Assembly: GCA_037447605.1 (NCBI GenBank)
Contig: CM074806.1
Location: forward strand, 4,895,287 to 4,959,286
DNA: 64,000 nt
Direction of reading: 5' to 3'
From: Zygnema circumcarinatum
Lineage: Eukaryota > Streptophyta > Zygnematophyceae > Zygnematales > Zygnemataceae
Of the stretch, positions 20,769 to 32,400 are shown piece by piece. Made by a program: the position numbers and the translations under genes. The stretch's first letter is position 1. Every line of letters begins with the position of its first letter. The notes under the pieces are model-generated. The model was not told where the DNA came from. It was given only the letters and a program-made list of their open reading frames with translations, and did not search any database.

Positions 20769-23700
20769 TCAGACGGCGGAGGCCGCCAGCTGCGCCCTGC
20801 GAATGCCCCAGAAGGAGGAGGGCTGCAGGCCGGGGGCGGCCGCCGTGAAGAGCCACCCCATGTGGTGGCCGCACAGCCCGCACCGCGCGATGGTCCACGC
20901 GTACCTGCACACCCGCGTCACGCCTCCTTTAGAGGCAGCCATGGCAGCCGACCGCCACACTTCCAGCAGCCATGCAGGCAGGCTCTCTGTCTCCGTGCCT
21001 CGCTCTGCCACACGGGAATTTTCCGCAAACCTGCGTGGGAAAGTGACTGCAGAAGTAATGGCCACAGTGGCGGCGTCCGTGCCAGGACTGTCATAAGCCA
21101 ATTCATCCACTCTCCTTTCACCATGACTTCACACATCCGGCCAATCATTCGAGTCTATTGAGACAGAGGGCACGTACCCCGGGAACCAGCTATTTTCCGT
21201 CTCAGGGCGTCCCTCCAGCTCGAGGCCATGAGCCCTCCGCAAAGTCAAGGTTTCGTGGACAAACCCGTGTGCATTCACAAAAGCACCGATGGGCCCTTCT
21301 GTGGACATGACCAGCATGTCACTGCGGAGGGCTATGACTTCCTGCCATCCATTCACACCCCGCTTATCACATGCCTTTCCCAGCCACTTTATTGAGACTA
21401 GCAAACCTCCATACTGCTATGCCCATCATACGACCCTCCATTCCCAAAAAAACAACAATCTCCTGCAGCCGATCCTCCCTCCAAGTCCTCAGTGGTTCCC
21501 GCTCCACAACATGCCTCGCTTAAGGCAAGTGCTTCAGAGAAGTCTGGCCATAACAAAGTACTCGCTCTACATCACATCGGCATAAGGACGGGCCTAAAGG
21601 AATACCTTGCATTGTTTGCAGAGCAATTTATCCATCTTCTCCAACAGTTCCATCTCCCGTCGCAATCGATATACAACAGAGTTCACTTCCAGCAGCTCCT
21701 GTCGCACGGCATCATTCAGGGGCATGTTGCTTGCAATATACCACGCGAGTTTATCCGGATGCCGCACAAGCTCCGAAATCAAGGGCGCAGCGGCTATGTG
21801 CTGGAACATGTCTGTACAGGAGATAGAAACGAAATAAGACCAGCGAGGCTGGGGAAGACATCCATGTCACACTAGTTGCGCAGTGCATAAATTGGTGACT
21901 GCTGAAAGTTGGTAAAGCTATTCCTCTCCAAACTTACGGAGAACTGAGGTTCAATTGGCTTCACATTGCAAATGACGAACACTCGGACGCTTGTGAACAC
22001 TTTTTCCAACGCACACAGCTTTGAAGATCCAGTATGAGGTCCAGTTACACAGGCGCAGAGCTTCCCACCTGCTGCTCTCCGTGCCAGGTCAAAAGCATCG
22101 TACATTCTGTACGCCCAGTGAGGCCAGTACGCGGCAGCCGCCCTCCTCCTCCACGCCGCCGCATCTGCCGCCCAGACCTTCCCCGCGCCGCCCCACACGT
22201 GCCGAGTGGTCCTCCGCACGCTCCTCCGCCGCCGCTCGCCCCCCGAGGGCGATCCTCCACTGGCCGCATCGCCAGCCTCCGCCCCCCTCCCGCCCTGCTC
22301 CCAATCGGCCCCTCCTCCACCCCCTCTCACAGGTCGCCTCCACCACCACCAATGTACGGCACCTTCACTCTCCCCTCCATCCTCACCACTCTCAACTGCG
22401 TCGGGTGGTTCAGCGACTTCTTCTCTAACCAGATGAACCATGAGGTCATCATCTCCACCCCTCCACTGCACGCCATCTGACAATGCAGCGTCCTCGCCTT
22501 CCTCCTCTGCCGAGACACTGCTGTCTCCTTTGTCCTCAGTTGACGCTTCATGCCCCTCACTCTCATCCTCTGCTCTATTTTTATTGCTAGAGAAATTCCG
22601 TCCCCGTTGCGCTTCTCCTACGCAGCTCGTTTGTCTCTTCAGCCCCCTGCCACTTTGTGGGGCCGCCACAGCCGCCAGGGCAGCAAAAGCATCACGTGGA
22701 ATAGGCAGAGGATGGTCTTCCTTGATAATTTCCACCCGGGCCATGGGCTGTGAAAGAAGTCAACAAATCCCTGTAAGGTTGACGGATTAAAAACACTAAG
22801 AACGCAATCAACATCATGGGCAAAGAATGTTGAAAGCCTTCAGCACAACTAGCAGGCATTAGGTAACCCTGCAAAGCGTCACATTGCCTTGACCAGTTCT
22901 AGAGAAGTCCGCAGATTACCGCGCCATCAGTGCCGAGCCATCTCCTGAGAAGGCGAAAGCGCTGCCGCCCCTTGGTGAGGATGTTCACGGCGCCGTCAGG
23001 GCAGTGCTTCAGCTGCCGAATCTGACAGAGCATCCGCCAGCCAATGGAGTCAGTCGGCCGCCCGTCTCCAGCAAGAGACACAGCTGCTCTGTCAAGTAGC
23101 ATCTGAGATGTTGAAAATTTGCGCCTGACCTTCCGTTCAGCCTCAGTTAACGACACAAGAGTCCAAAACAGATGCAATGGTAGTAGTATCTTGATTCATA
23201 CACTGTAATAGAAAACAAGGAGGCTCACATAATTTAGGGCTATGAAGACTGTAAGTGGGCACCAATTGCCCAATTGCGAATATGGGAACAAAGAATCCCT
23301 CATTCCTATCGCTTGCAAAGGGAAAGAACATGCTAAATTTGTACATCTGTTGATATGTACTTGAGCTACTGTGGTTCGTCGTGTTCAAGTACATATTAAT
23401 TCCACCCAACCCTCTATGAAGGCTTGAGGGATGCGATTGATGGGTGGAGCGTTCAGCTGACCTCGGCCGTTGTCCCTACATCTGCCACCTTGGTCATTGC
23501 GTCTTGGGAAGAAGAGCTAACATGTATCTGACCATGCAGGGAAACAATGGAAAGCCCTCAAAAACTATGACGCCTTTAAAGCAGAAGGTATGACTATGAG
23601 CCCTCTGAGACCTTTTCAGAAAGGCACTCCTTAAGCATCAAAAAGCTAGTAACAGGACTTCAACGGCTTTAGCGAAAGCTAGTGAGTCGCCTTCGAAAGC

Positions 23701-25145
23701 AACAAGAAACTCTTGAAGGGTGCCAAGCGGAACGCACCACTTACCACTCCAATGACGTGGCAGTTCGACTGATTCATAGCGCGCACCACAGCCGCTTTGA
23801 AGCGCGGCTGGATGACGCGCAAAGGCAGAGTCTGTTCAGGAAAGAGCACAATGCCTGCGAGAATTATCCCGCGCCCTCAAGTTTACAACTCTGGCTAGCC
23901 CTGCCGCTCAGCTGAAACACGAACAAGGAGCAACTAAAAAAACGCTTCCTCGTGAACAGCAGCTTCCTTGTGCAGTAAACCACGAGGTCGTGTTTCTGGC
24001 ACAACTGAAGGAGCCTGACAATGATAGCACCTTCCAAGTAAAACATCGGCATCTCAAGAAATTCTCCTTGCTCAATAAAGCCCCGTCCTCCCGCAATATC
24101 TTCCACTTCTGCATTTTGAAATCTGGGGTTAGCAAACAATAGTGTAGTCGCACATGCTTAAGATTTCTGATTCTAAACAAACACACCCTTTAGAATCCAG
24201 CAGTTGCAGCCTCATGCTTTCCTTCTGGGGATTACTTGTCAAAAACCACATGTTGTAAAGGCCGAACATCAACAGAAAGTGTCTCATGCTTAAGCTTTTT
24301 CTCCGCAAATCGGACTAGAGGATACTGTTTTCACTTGTTATGCATGTTTAAAACTAATTAATTTTTCACGAATACTTCTAGTCAAATCATCGCGTCTGTC
24401 AACCCCTATGCTCAACAAGGACAACAGTTCTTCGCGCAAGCTTCCGTGCTATCTCTCAAAAACGCCCATGAGCATGGCAGAATAAGTCGAGCATTGCACG
24501 TGGTCGACAGGAATGGCATCAATGGCTAGACAAAAAAACTGCGACTGAAGGACACCTTAACCGTCTGAGGCCTCGCATACATAGGATGAATAAGGATTAT
24601 ATAATGAGGAGGTTAGTTTCAAACAGGTTGACAATTTTCTTATTTCTTTCTTACTCTTTTTCAATTTTCTTTCGTTCTTCTTATTTTCTTTTTGATTATC
24701 TAAGACCGGACTCACCTCCTAAGTAAGTGTGCATGGACGTAACAGAAGGGTCAAAAGTGAACCCTCCCTCCCCTCCCGCCCCCCCATCGTCTGCTCCGGT
24801 GGAGCTGCTGCCAAACGCAGCGCATCAATCAACCTCGGCCTCCTGCTAAGGCGGGACGCCTTCCACGCATGGAAAAAGTCTATGTGCAGATGCGGTCAAG
24901 CAGAACTCATGCATTTGCATCAATGCTTGCGAGTAATGCGGAAAGTCGTGAAAGTTGCATGCGGAGGTCTAGGAACAGCGGCAGAGTGGGCCGGCGTACC
25001 TGGAGTCGTCGGAATTGAGCGCGTGGTGGGAGTCCGCGCGGTCGTCGTCCTCGTCCTCCTCGACGAGGTGCTCAGCCTCCAGGCTCAGCACGTGCTGCCG
25101 CTGCAGCGCCTCGCCAGCCTCCATGCCTCCCTCGCCCGCCTCCAT
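20769..25145 (-). CDS. CRBN: Cereblon, substrate receptor of CRL4 ubiquitin ligase (LON + CULT)
   Basis: Homologue of cereblon, which binds DDB1 and presents substrates to CUL4. Exon 1 is 25145-25000 (an in-frame ATG also lies at 25124); it encodes an acidic N-terminus. It joins in phase to exon 2 at 24122, giving the plant-type segment GGRGFIEQGEFLEMPMFYLEG. The LON-like domain continues with GIVLFPEQTLPLRVI (about 23870-23750) and VNILTKGRQRFRLLRRW (about 23105-22917). A long exon (about 22744-22060) holds HPLPIPRDAFAAL, a large acidic insert and WPHWAYRMYDAFDLARRAA. The LON end with LLCKQC is at about 21810-21600. The CULT domain (about 21350-20769) has NAHGFVHETLTL, SWFPGYAWTIARCGLC and GHHMGWLFTA. 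All four zinc cysteines and the three cage tryptophans are present. Stop near 20769. Confidence 0.9.
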
Positions 25146-25417
25146 GCCTCCCTCGCCCCTCCTCTCTCACTCCCTCTCTTTTTTCCCTTCCTGCAGGCCT
25201 CTCCCTCCCCTCTCCTATACCGTACCAGCAGAGCCCCCCTCCGCCCGGGCGGCCGGGCCGCAGGCCCCAGTACAGTACGGACACGGCCCTGTACGGCGTC
25301 CAGTACGGTCCTGCGCGGCACTGTACGGGCAGCGCGCGGCTGCAGGCGGCGGTTGCGCACGCCCAGGAGGGAGAGGGAGAGGGAGAGGGCGAGGGAGAGG
25401 GAGCGAGAGGGCGCGCC
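25146..25417. promoter_or_regulatory. Bidirectional promoter region, CRBN / sphingosine kinase
   Basis: Only 272 bases separate the two divergent start codons. Six GTAC sites lie here, at 25222, 25270, 25275, 25291, 25303 and 25323; most continue as GTACGG. The right side (25371-25413) is a GAGGGA purine tract on the kinase sense strand. The left side (25150-25210) is pyrimidine-rich, so it is purine-rich on the cereblon sense strand. A shared promoter is inferred from spacing. Confidence 0.6.
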
Positions 25418-28400
25418 ATGGCGGAGGCGGAGGCGGAGCTGGAGGCGCTGGTGGAGGTGGACGGGCGCGCGCAGGTGGCGCGGCTGGAGGGCGGGGTGGT
25501 GCAGTGGGCGGGCGGGCGCGTGCGGCTGCGCGAGGAGGGCGTGGGCGTGAGCGCAGGCGCGGCCTCCCTCACGCTGCACGCGCTGCAGCGCACGCCCGCC
25601 GCCTGCTGCGCGCCCGCGCGCCTCGCCCGCCGGGACGTGCGCCTCGACTTCGGGGACCGCCTGAGCGACCACGCGCGCTGGCGCAACGCGCTCGAGGCCT
25701 TCTTCCACGCGGCCGGTGCGCTCGCGACCTCGTGCTCGTGCTCGTGCCCATGCACATGCTCATGCTGCGCGCACCAGCGGGAGGGGGGGGGGGCTGTCTG
25801 CTTGTGTCTGAGGGCACCATCGATCTGGCTTTGCGTTCGCACTCTCTGCCTTGAGTGAGTCCTTGAAAGCTTCCGCGCTCGCCTCAGCCTGACGCGGGCT
25901 GCCTGCCTCGCCTTGCAGCGCGGCCGACGCGGCTCCTCGTGCTCGTGAACCCGAAGGGCGGGCAGGGCAAGGCGGGCCACATCTTCAGCAGCGTGGTAGA
26001 GCCGCTCTTCCAGGCGGCCAAGATCAGCATCCGCATGATCGGTGCTCCCTCCCTCCCTCCCCTTGCTTGCCCGCTGGCAGGCGAGCTGCGAGCTGTGCCC
26101 GCCTGCGCGCATCACCTCCGTCCAGGGCGGGACCCTGTCCGGTGGGGTCGGGCCGCGCCGTACGGCCGTACGTACGGACGCTGAGGCGGAGGGGCGGGCG
26201 GGCGGGCAGAGACCCAGCACGTGCGGCACGCGCTGGAGATCGCGCGGGGGCTCGACCTCGGCGCGCAGGACGGCGTGGTGTGCGTCAGCGGGGACGGCCT
26301 CGTGGTGGAGGTGGGCCCGCCCGCCCTCCCTCTCGCCCTCCCTCTCGCCCTCCCGCCGAGGCCTGCACGCCGACCGCCGGACGGCCCTCGCTGAGGGAGG
26401 GAGGGCGGGAGTATGGGGCGTCGCGCGCCCTCCTGCTGCAGGTTCTCAACGGCTTTCTGCAGAGGGAGGACTGGCGGGCGGCGGTGCGGATGCCCATCGG
26501 CATTGTTCCCGCAGGTGGGCGCCCGCTCCGCGCTGCGCACCCCGCGGGCCCAGGATAGCCTCCTGCGCGGCGTGACGTGGCATGGCGGGGATAACGTGTC
26601 GGTTGCAGGGTCGGGCAATGGAATGGTGAAGTCGCTGCTGGATAACGGGGGGGAGGACTGCGACGCCCTCAGCGCCACATTCGCCATCATCCAAGGTGAG
26701 CCTGCATTGTACATCGCGGAAATGTGTGCGCACCCATGGCAAATTACGGATTTAAACTGAGTGCTGAATCTGGGGACTCCTCCTGCAGGTATAGAATTTA
26801 AGTCTGAGGCACCGATTTGTACGGTTGACCCGTGAATCTCATTTCTTGCAGGGAAGTCTAAGGAGGTTGACGTGGCCACAGTCACGCAGGCAAAGAATTG
26901 TTTCCACAGTGTCCTTAACTTCTACTGGGGTGAGCTTGGCCTTCTCCCTTTAAACTGCTGGGCTGCTGCGTTGCTTTTCCACGTAAAGGGTGGTGAATGA
27001 TCCCTCCGCCCCGCAAGACAGAGAAGAGTTCCCGTCAGTCGTTCTCCAATGCTCATGTGCCAGCCTCACCGTGCCCGTCCGCAGTGATTGCTCCGGCTAG
27101 AAGCTGAGAGGGGCAGGTTCGGACTGCGCTATTTGAATATTGGGAAACGGAGAGGAAGCGCAAACACCTGTGGAGGCTGAAATGTCCTGGCTGGAATCTC
27201 ACAAAGGCTTTGAGCCTCTTCGGGCAGGACAGGTTTGACAGCTGATGCCGACATTGAATCGGAAAAATACCGTTGGATGGGAGGATTGCGCTTAACATTT
27301 CAGGTGCTGCTATGGCCTCTTCTCTAGAAGGGCTTCCTGAGTTTTACCTGCACGGCCAGGAGAGGACTTCTCCATTTGCCGCGACCATATTGTCCACTCC
27401 ACGTGATATGCATCTTGAAATATTGGTTTCTAGCTGCGTTCAGTTCAGTTACAGAGCTAACAGTTGAAGCATATTTATTATGTTGAGATTATTGAAGGAG
27501 TGTTGCCCAAGAAACGTTGAAACGAAAAAAAAAAAAATACGGAAAGAAACCGAAAAGAAACCCCACACTCCTGACGGTTGCATGGTATCCATTCAACGCA
27601 CGACAGGAATAGAGCAACTCACTGAATGGCAGGACTGGTCAGGAGTGTCAATTATCAGTCGCCGGTTGTAGTTGACGCCAAGTCAAGAATTGAGAACTTC
27701 GCTGTTACGAATCACTTTAGAAACAAATTCCTGTCAATCGCAAAGTTTTGCGTTGCAGGTCACTTTCTGATGCTGGATACTGTGGATTTAGAAATCATCT
27801 AAAATCCAGCTTTGAATACATGAAACATGAACTGTCATCATTTATTTTACGGAGAGAACGACGCTACTGTCTAGTTCTTAATTTGTTGTAAGAAAAAGCA
27901 GTATTATCCTTATTGTCTTCTATCATGACCTTTCTTGTTCTTGTATCCCTATGTTGTATTGCAGGCTGTTATTCGCATCCTGAACATGCGGAAGTACTCT
28001 GGGCGCCTGTTGTACTTGCCGGCAGAGGAGGCTCAGAGCAGCGAGCCCCTGGAGAACAGCGGAGGCGGCGGAATGTACCGCGGGCCGCCCCCTGCGGCGG
28101 AGGAGGAGAGGCGGCAGTGGCGGGAAGTGGCTGGCGAGTTCGTGCTGGTCTGGATGCAGGGCCCCGCCTGGGCGGCAACCGACATGAAGCCGTTTCCGCT
28201 GGGACAGGTGAGACGGCTTGCACCGCCAGATGATGAAGGGAGACGGACGAGTAGCCCCCTCACTGTTGAAGGAGATGCGGGGAGGGAGCCTCGCTATGTC
28301 TAGTGGCAGCCAAAAGATGCACAACGGCCCCTCCAGATGCTTTCTGCTTTCTGCTTAACTACTTACTTGGCCTTCCACATGCAGCTGTCAGATGGCTGCT

Positions 28401-28849
28401 TCGATGTGATGGTGATACGCAACGTGCCTCGCCTCCAATTACTAAGTCTATTCTTGCAAATGGAGAGCGGCGATCACCTCAATTCCAAGTTTGTGGAGTA
28501 CTTCAAGGTCTGCGTGGCTTCTGAGTACACGCGCTGCTTCTTCATGCTCAGCGCGCAACCCTAAGCCCTGACCTTAGGCCCTTTGCCTTCAACCCGAAAC
28601 CCAAACTCTGAGCCCATGAAACTTGGTACTCAACTCTTTATCTTATGACTGCAGGTCCGTGCGGCTCGCCTTGAACCCGGGCCACGGGTGAAAAGCCGCG
28701 TGGAAGGCGGGTACGTCTGCGTGGACGGCGAAGTCATTGCTCGCGGGCGGGGGAGCCTGGGAGATGCCAGCCGGGACGCCATGGCGTATGGGCGGCCCTT
28801 CGACCTGACAATCCAGCAGGGACTCGCGACATTCTTTGCCCCTCTGTGA
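25418..28849 (+). CDS. Sphingosine / long-chain-base kinase (DAGK catalytic domain)
   Basis: Phosphorylates sphingoid long-chain bases with ATP to give the 1-phosphates, a step in sphingolipid signalling and breakdown. Exons begin 25418-25715, 25919-26041, 26210-26310 and 26442-26514, then further exons to 28849. The nucleotide-binding motifs are LVLVNPKGGQGKA, SGDGLVVEVLNGFL and the split IGIVPA/GSGNGMVKSLLDNGG. Plant SPHK hallmarks follow: SATFAIIQGKSKEVDVAT, DADIESEKYRWMGG, AVIRILNMRKYSGRLLYLP, LSDGCFDVMVIRNVPRL and, at the end, DGEVIARGRG and LTIQQGLATFFAPL. The segment after FYW lacks two or three residues usual in plants, so that splice site may be slightly wrong. Intron 26042-26209 holds three GTAC sites in CCGTACGG-type context. 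Confidence 0.9.
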
Positions 28850-29417
28850 GAGCTCCCCACGCGCTGTGTATTGCCAACAACGCCGTGCGACTCCCAGCCG
28901 TGCGAGGGCGCAAACATTCATCAGAGTTGCAACTTCGCACTTCTCCCCTCCTACGATGCAGCAATTTCCGCCTCTCCAATTCGTCTACCTCTGCTCTGCT
29001 CTGGTCTTGCTCAGAGCAAGTGCATCTGCGGCGTTGTCCGTAAGAATATGTGGTACTTTAATTATAATATGATGTAGATGATAACGATGATGACAATGAT
29101 ACCTTCGTTACTGCATGACTGTGTCTATTAAAGAGTCGTTGGCTACTAGACGCAGCGTCCGCTCAAGCGCCTCCTGATTATTAACTGTTAAATTGGTTTG
29201 ACGACATGGCGGCTTCTCCGCACTCAGCACGATGTTGTTCAGTTGGGTGCAGAAAAGCGGTTGGATGAGCGGGGTGCGCAGATCGACCTATTTGAGACAA
29301 AACGAAGGCTCACAGTGCCTTCATCTCATGGACCGCACCTGAAGCATGACTAAACGGAGGAACGCTCAGAGGTAGTGGACATCACTCCCTCTGTCCTGCA
29401 ACAAGCCTGCAGCATCT
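28850..29417. other. Intergenic, convergent 3' ends
   Basis: Region between the stop codons of the sphingosine kinase (+) and DPH6 (-). It is AT-richer near 29040-29100 and has an ATTAAA near 29127. No gene is seen. Confidence 0.45.
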
Positions 29418-32400
29418 CTACGCGCTCGGTCGGTTTCCAACTGCCGTACATTCGAATGCCAGGATTCCGTTCGCCTCAGGGGTCGGCCCCACCATGAGGA
29501 CGGGCACGGTCAAGGGAGCAGCAACCGAGCCTGCTGCGCCAAAGACCTTCTGCAGGGCGTGCTCCAGCTCTCGGCGGGGCACGGCTCCCACGGCGAAGTA
29601 CAGGCGGGTGCTCTGCCACACGAGCGTGCACGGCTTGTCAGACCTCCCGAAGCAGCAACACAGCTGTGATGCACAGGCCTCCCCGCTTTCATCGCTGCAA
29701 ATTGCTATCCAGTTGTCTCCCTATTCTCCACTTGTGATCGAGCCTAGGTGGCTTACCCAGCAATACCACACCTCCGTGCAAACTCTGTACGTTACCTGAG
29801 TTGTATGTGCTTGCGACACTGCACTCCGTGCTCCAAACCATCGAGAAACTCGTGGCAGCCACCGGGAGGCAACCAACGCTAAGACCGGGTGACTGTTGTT
29901 TCATGCTCTTATCACTTAAGCATTGCTTTGATACATCAGTAAGACCACATGCCGTTGCTTGCTTACACTACACTAGTTTGCAAACCGAGGACAAGTGTTG
30001 AGTACAGCTTACCATGACAGCGCTCCAGGAAAAGTGGGCCCGATGCAAGCAACTGGCCACTGCATCCCGGCAAGTCTCCAGCCCTGCCGTTAAATCTTCT
30101 TCGCTAACATGCACGCCCATCTCTCCTTCGCCACCCTCAACCATGCTTCTGGAGGTTTCTTCACTCGCCGTTGTTTTTGAGAGAAGTACTGCATGGGCCC
30201 TACAGAAATGTTTGGAAACCGTGAGAGCCTCTACTTCAACTTGCCACTCTACTCTTCTCCTTTTCATGCCTTCAGGTACAAGACCATCGCCAGCTTTCCC
30301 GGTTTCTTTCCCAGCGGATCTTGAGCTGTGCAGAGGGATGGGATACACGGCCTGCATCCTGTGCGCTTCTTTGCGTCCAGATAAAGGAATGTTTTCCGTC
30401 AGCTGAATCGTTTGCCCAACGGAAACATCGTGTTCCTCGACTTCTCCAATCCTGCCTTGAACTGTTGTGGCCAGGTCGTCCTCGTCATCCGTGTCACGAT
30501 CAGATGAGTCTTCCTCGCCGTTGCCTTCAGGATTACTGTGGAAGACAATTGGCGCTATTTCGACAAGAGCACTGCAAAATAAATAAAACTGTATTGGCCT
30601 CACAAGGACTAGTCTGCTTTTCAATCGAGCATCGCAACAAAAAAGCAGCAAACGTGGAAAATTTGCGGGACCCTTACCCTTTGGGAAGGCCTGGCATCAC
30701 CACAAACTGTACGAGGGATGTAAGTCGGTTTTCTCTGGGAAGGCCAAGCTCATCCTCTTCGCCAGCAGGCTTCCCACATAACAGCGTTCCTGTTTCTTCT
30801 TCTTGAACTTCAAATTCTGGACATTCATTTTCGGGTACCTGCTGCAATTCATCATCTTTGTCGTCCAATGGCTTCCTCCTCCATATATCCCTGTTCCTGC
30901 CTGCTAAGAAGAGTTTGATCTCGCTGCTCACTTCCTGTCTTTCGTGCTGCTCAATGGCTGCTGCACAAAAAACTGTGAAGCAAACGCTGCGATGCACTGC
31001 AGAAGTTTTGAATAACTGTGCAACCGCTTCACAGCTCAGAAGAGCCCGGGCTGCCTGAGCAGCCGCTCCCCCTGAGACCAGAGCCATGGTTGGAGGATCT
31101 AGACCAAGTTGTCCAGCCATAAGCAGTAGGTTGCCGTGAAGAGTGGCCTGCATCGGAGGCCTATCATTCCATCAGACGTGTCTGCAAATGAATTCATGCT
31201 GCTCAGTCCCTCCCTTCAATTTTGAGTCGCATCACTCAGTCGCATCAAGAAGCCACAAATGTCCATCCCTGTCCACCCGAGGGGGGTNNNNNNNNNNCCC
31301 TCCCCCCTCCCCCCTCCCCCCTTCCCTCTCTCACCTGACTGTAGGGCCCGATGCAGGAGGGCGCCCAGCAGGACACGCTCTGCACGTGCAGCACGCGCTT
31401 GGCGGTTGGCGCGTCCGGGGCCGCCAGCGCGTGCAGCGCGGCGGGGCCCAGACCCGCAGCGCGCAGGGGAGCCGCCAGCGCGCACCGCGAGGGCGGGCCG
31501 CGCGGACAGTTCGCTTCCGTGACGCGGTGCGCGTACTCGGCGTTGGCGCGCGCGAAGGCGGCCATGTCCGCTAGGAGCACGCGCACGTACAGGACGTGCT
31601 CCCACCGCATGCCGCACGCCGCCAGGGCGCCTTCCAGCGCGGCGAGGAGGAGGCCGACTTCGCTGCCACCATCTCCTGGGCCCCTCAGAATGCAGCAAAA
31701 AACCCGTCACTGAGAGATGCGTCTCAAAAAGTCTTTGTTCACATTTTTTCGGGCAGCAAAGAATCGACCAATCTGTCCCGGCATCATGTGCCAGTACCGT
31801 ACCTTCCCCAGAATCTGAACTACACAGCCTCCTGCACCCAATTGCGACGTAGCCGTTTTGCTGCCAAGTGGTAGTTATTTGTACAGTGTCCAGTAATCCC
31901 TTTGGAATTGGATCTTCTTCCCTATTGTGCTGTGCAACTCCAGCAATCCCCAATGCCTCATGATCGACATCGATGACTATGGGAGGTGGTGGCGCCCTCC
32001 TATCCTCTGAAGTCTTCAGCATCGTTTCCTCTTGCGCGTGCTTAGACTCCAGATGAAAGGCGCTTGGGTGCAGCACCCCGACTGAAGCAATAGACCCAGG
32101 TGAATGCAAATGGATGGCGAACTCATCAAGCACAATATGGGCGTGCTGCAACAAAAGGGAACAGCAGACGAGTGAACAAAAACTTAGTTCGTTTTGGTCC
32201 CTTTCTATAGCTCAGAGAGGAGAACCACCGGACGACCTCCTCAACTTGGAAACACAGTTCAAGGCTCGCAGAGGCGACCTGAGCGTGCATGGATGCAAAC
32301 GACCTGTGACTCTCTGCAGGACGGCGAGTGATGCGCTAGCGAGGACACACTTTTGTGTCCCACTGCAAACCGCGGTCCTGCCGGGGAGGGAGTAGGGCTA

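Noticed and set aside
24729-25550. Long plus-strand frame upstream of the sphingosine kinase
   Set aside because: It overlaps the minus-strand first exon of cereblon and the promoter gap, and its Arg/Ala-rich composition is typical of GC-rich frames. The sphingosine kinase start at 25418 is better supported.
25072-26229. 385-codon minus-strand frame antisense to the sphingosine kinase
   Set aside because: Its length comes from GC-rich sequence opposite real exons. Only the small cereblon exon 25000-25145 is supported on this strand.
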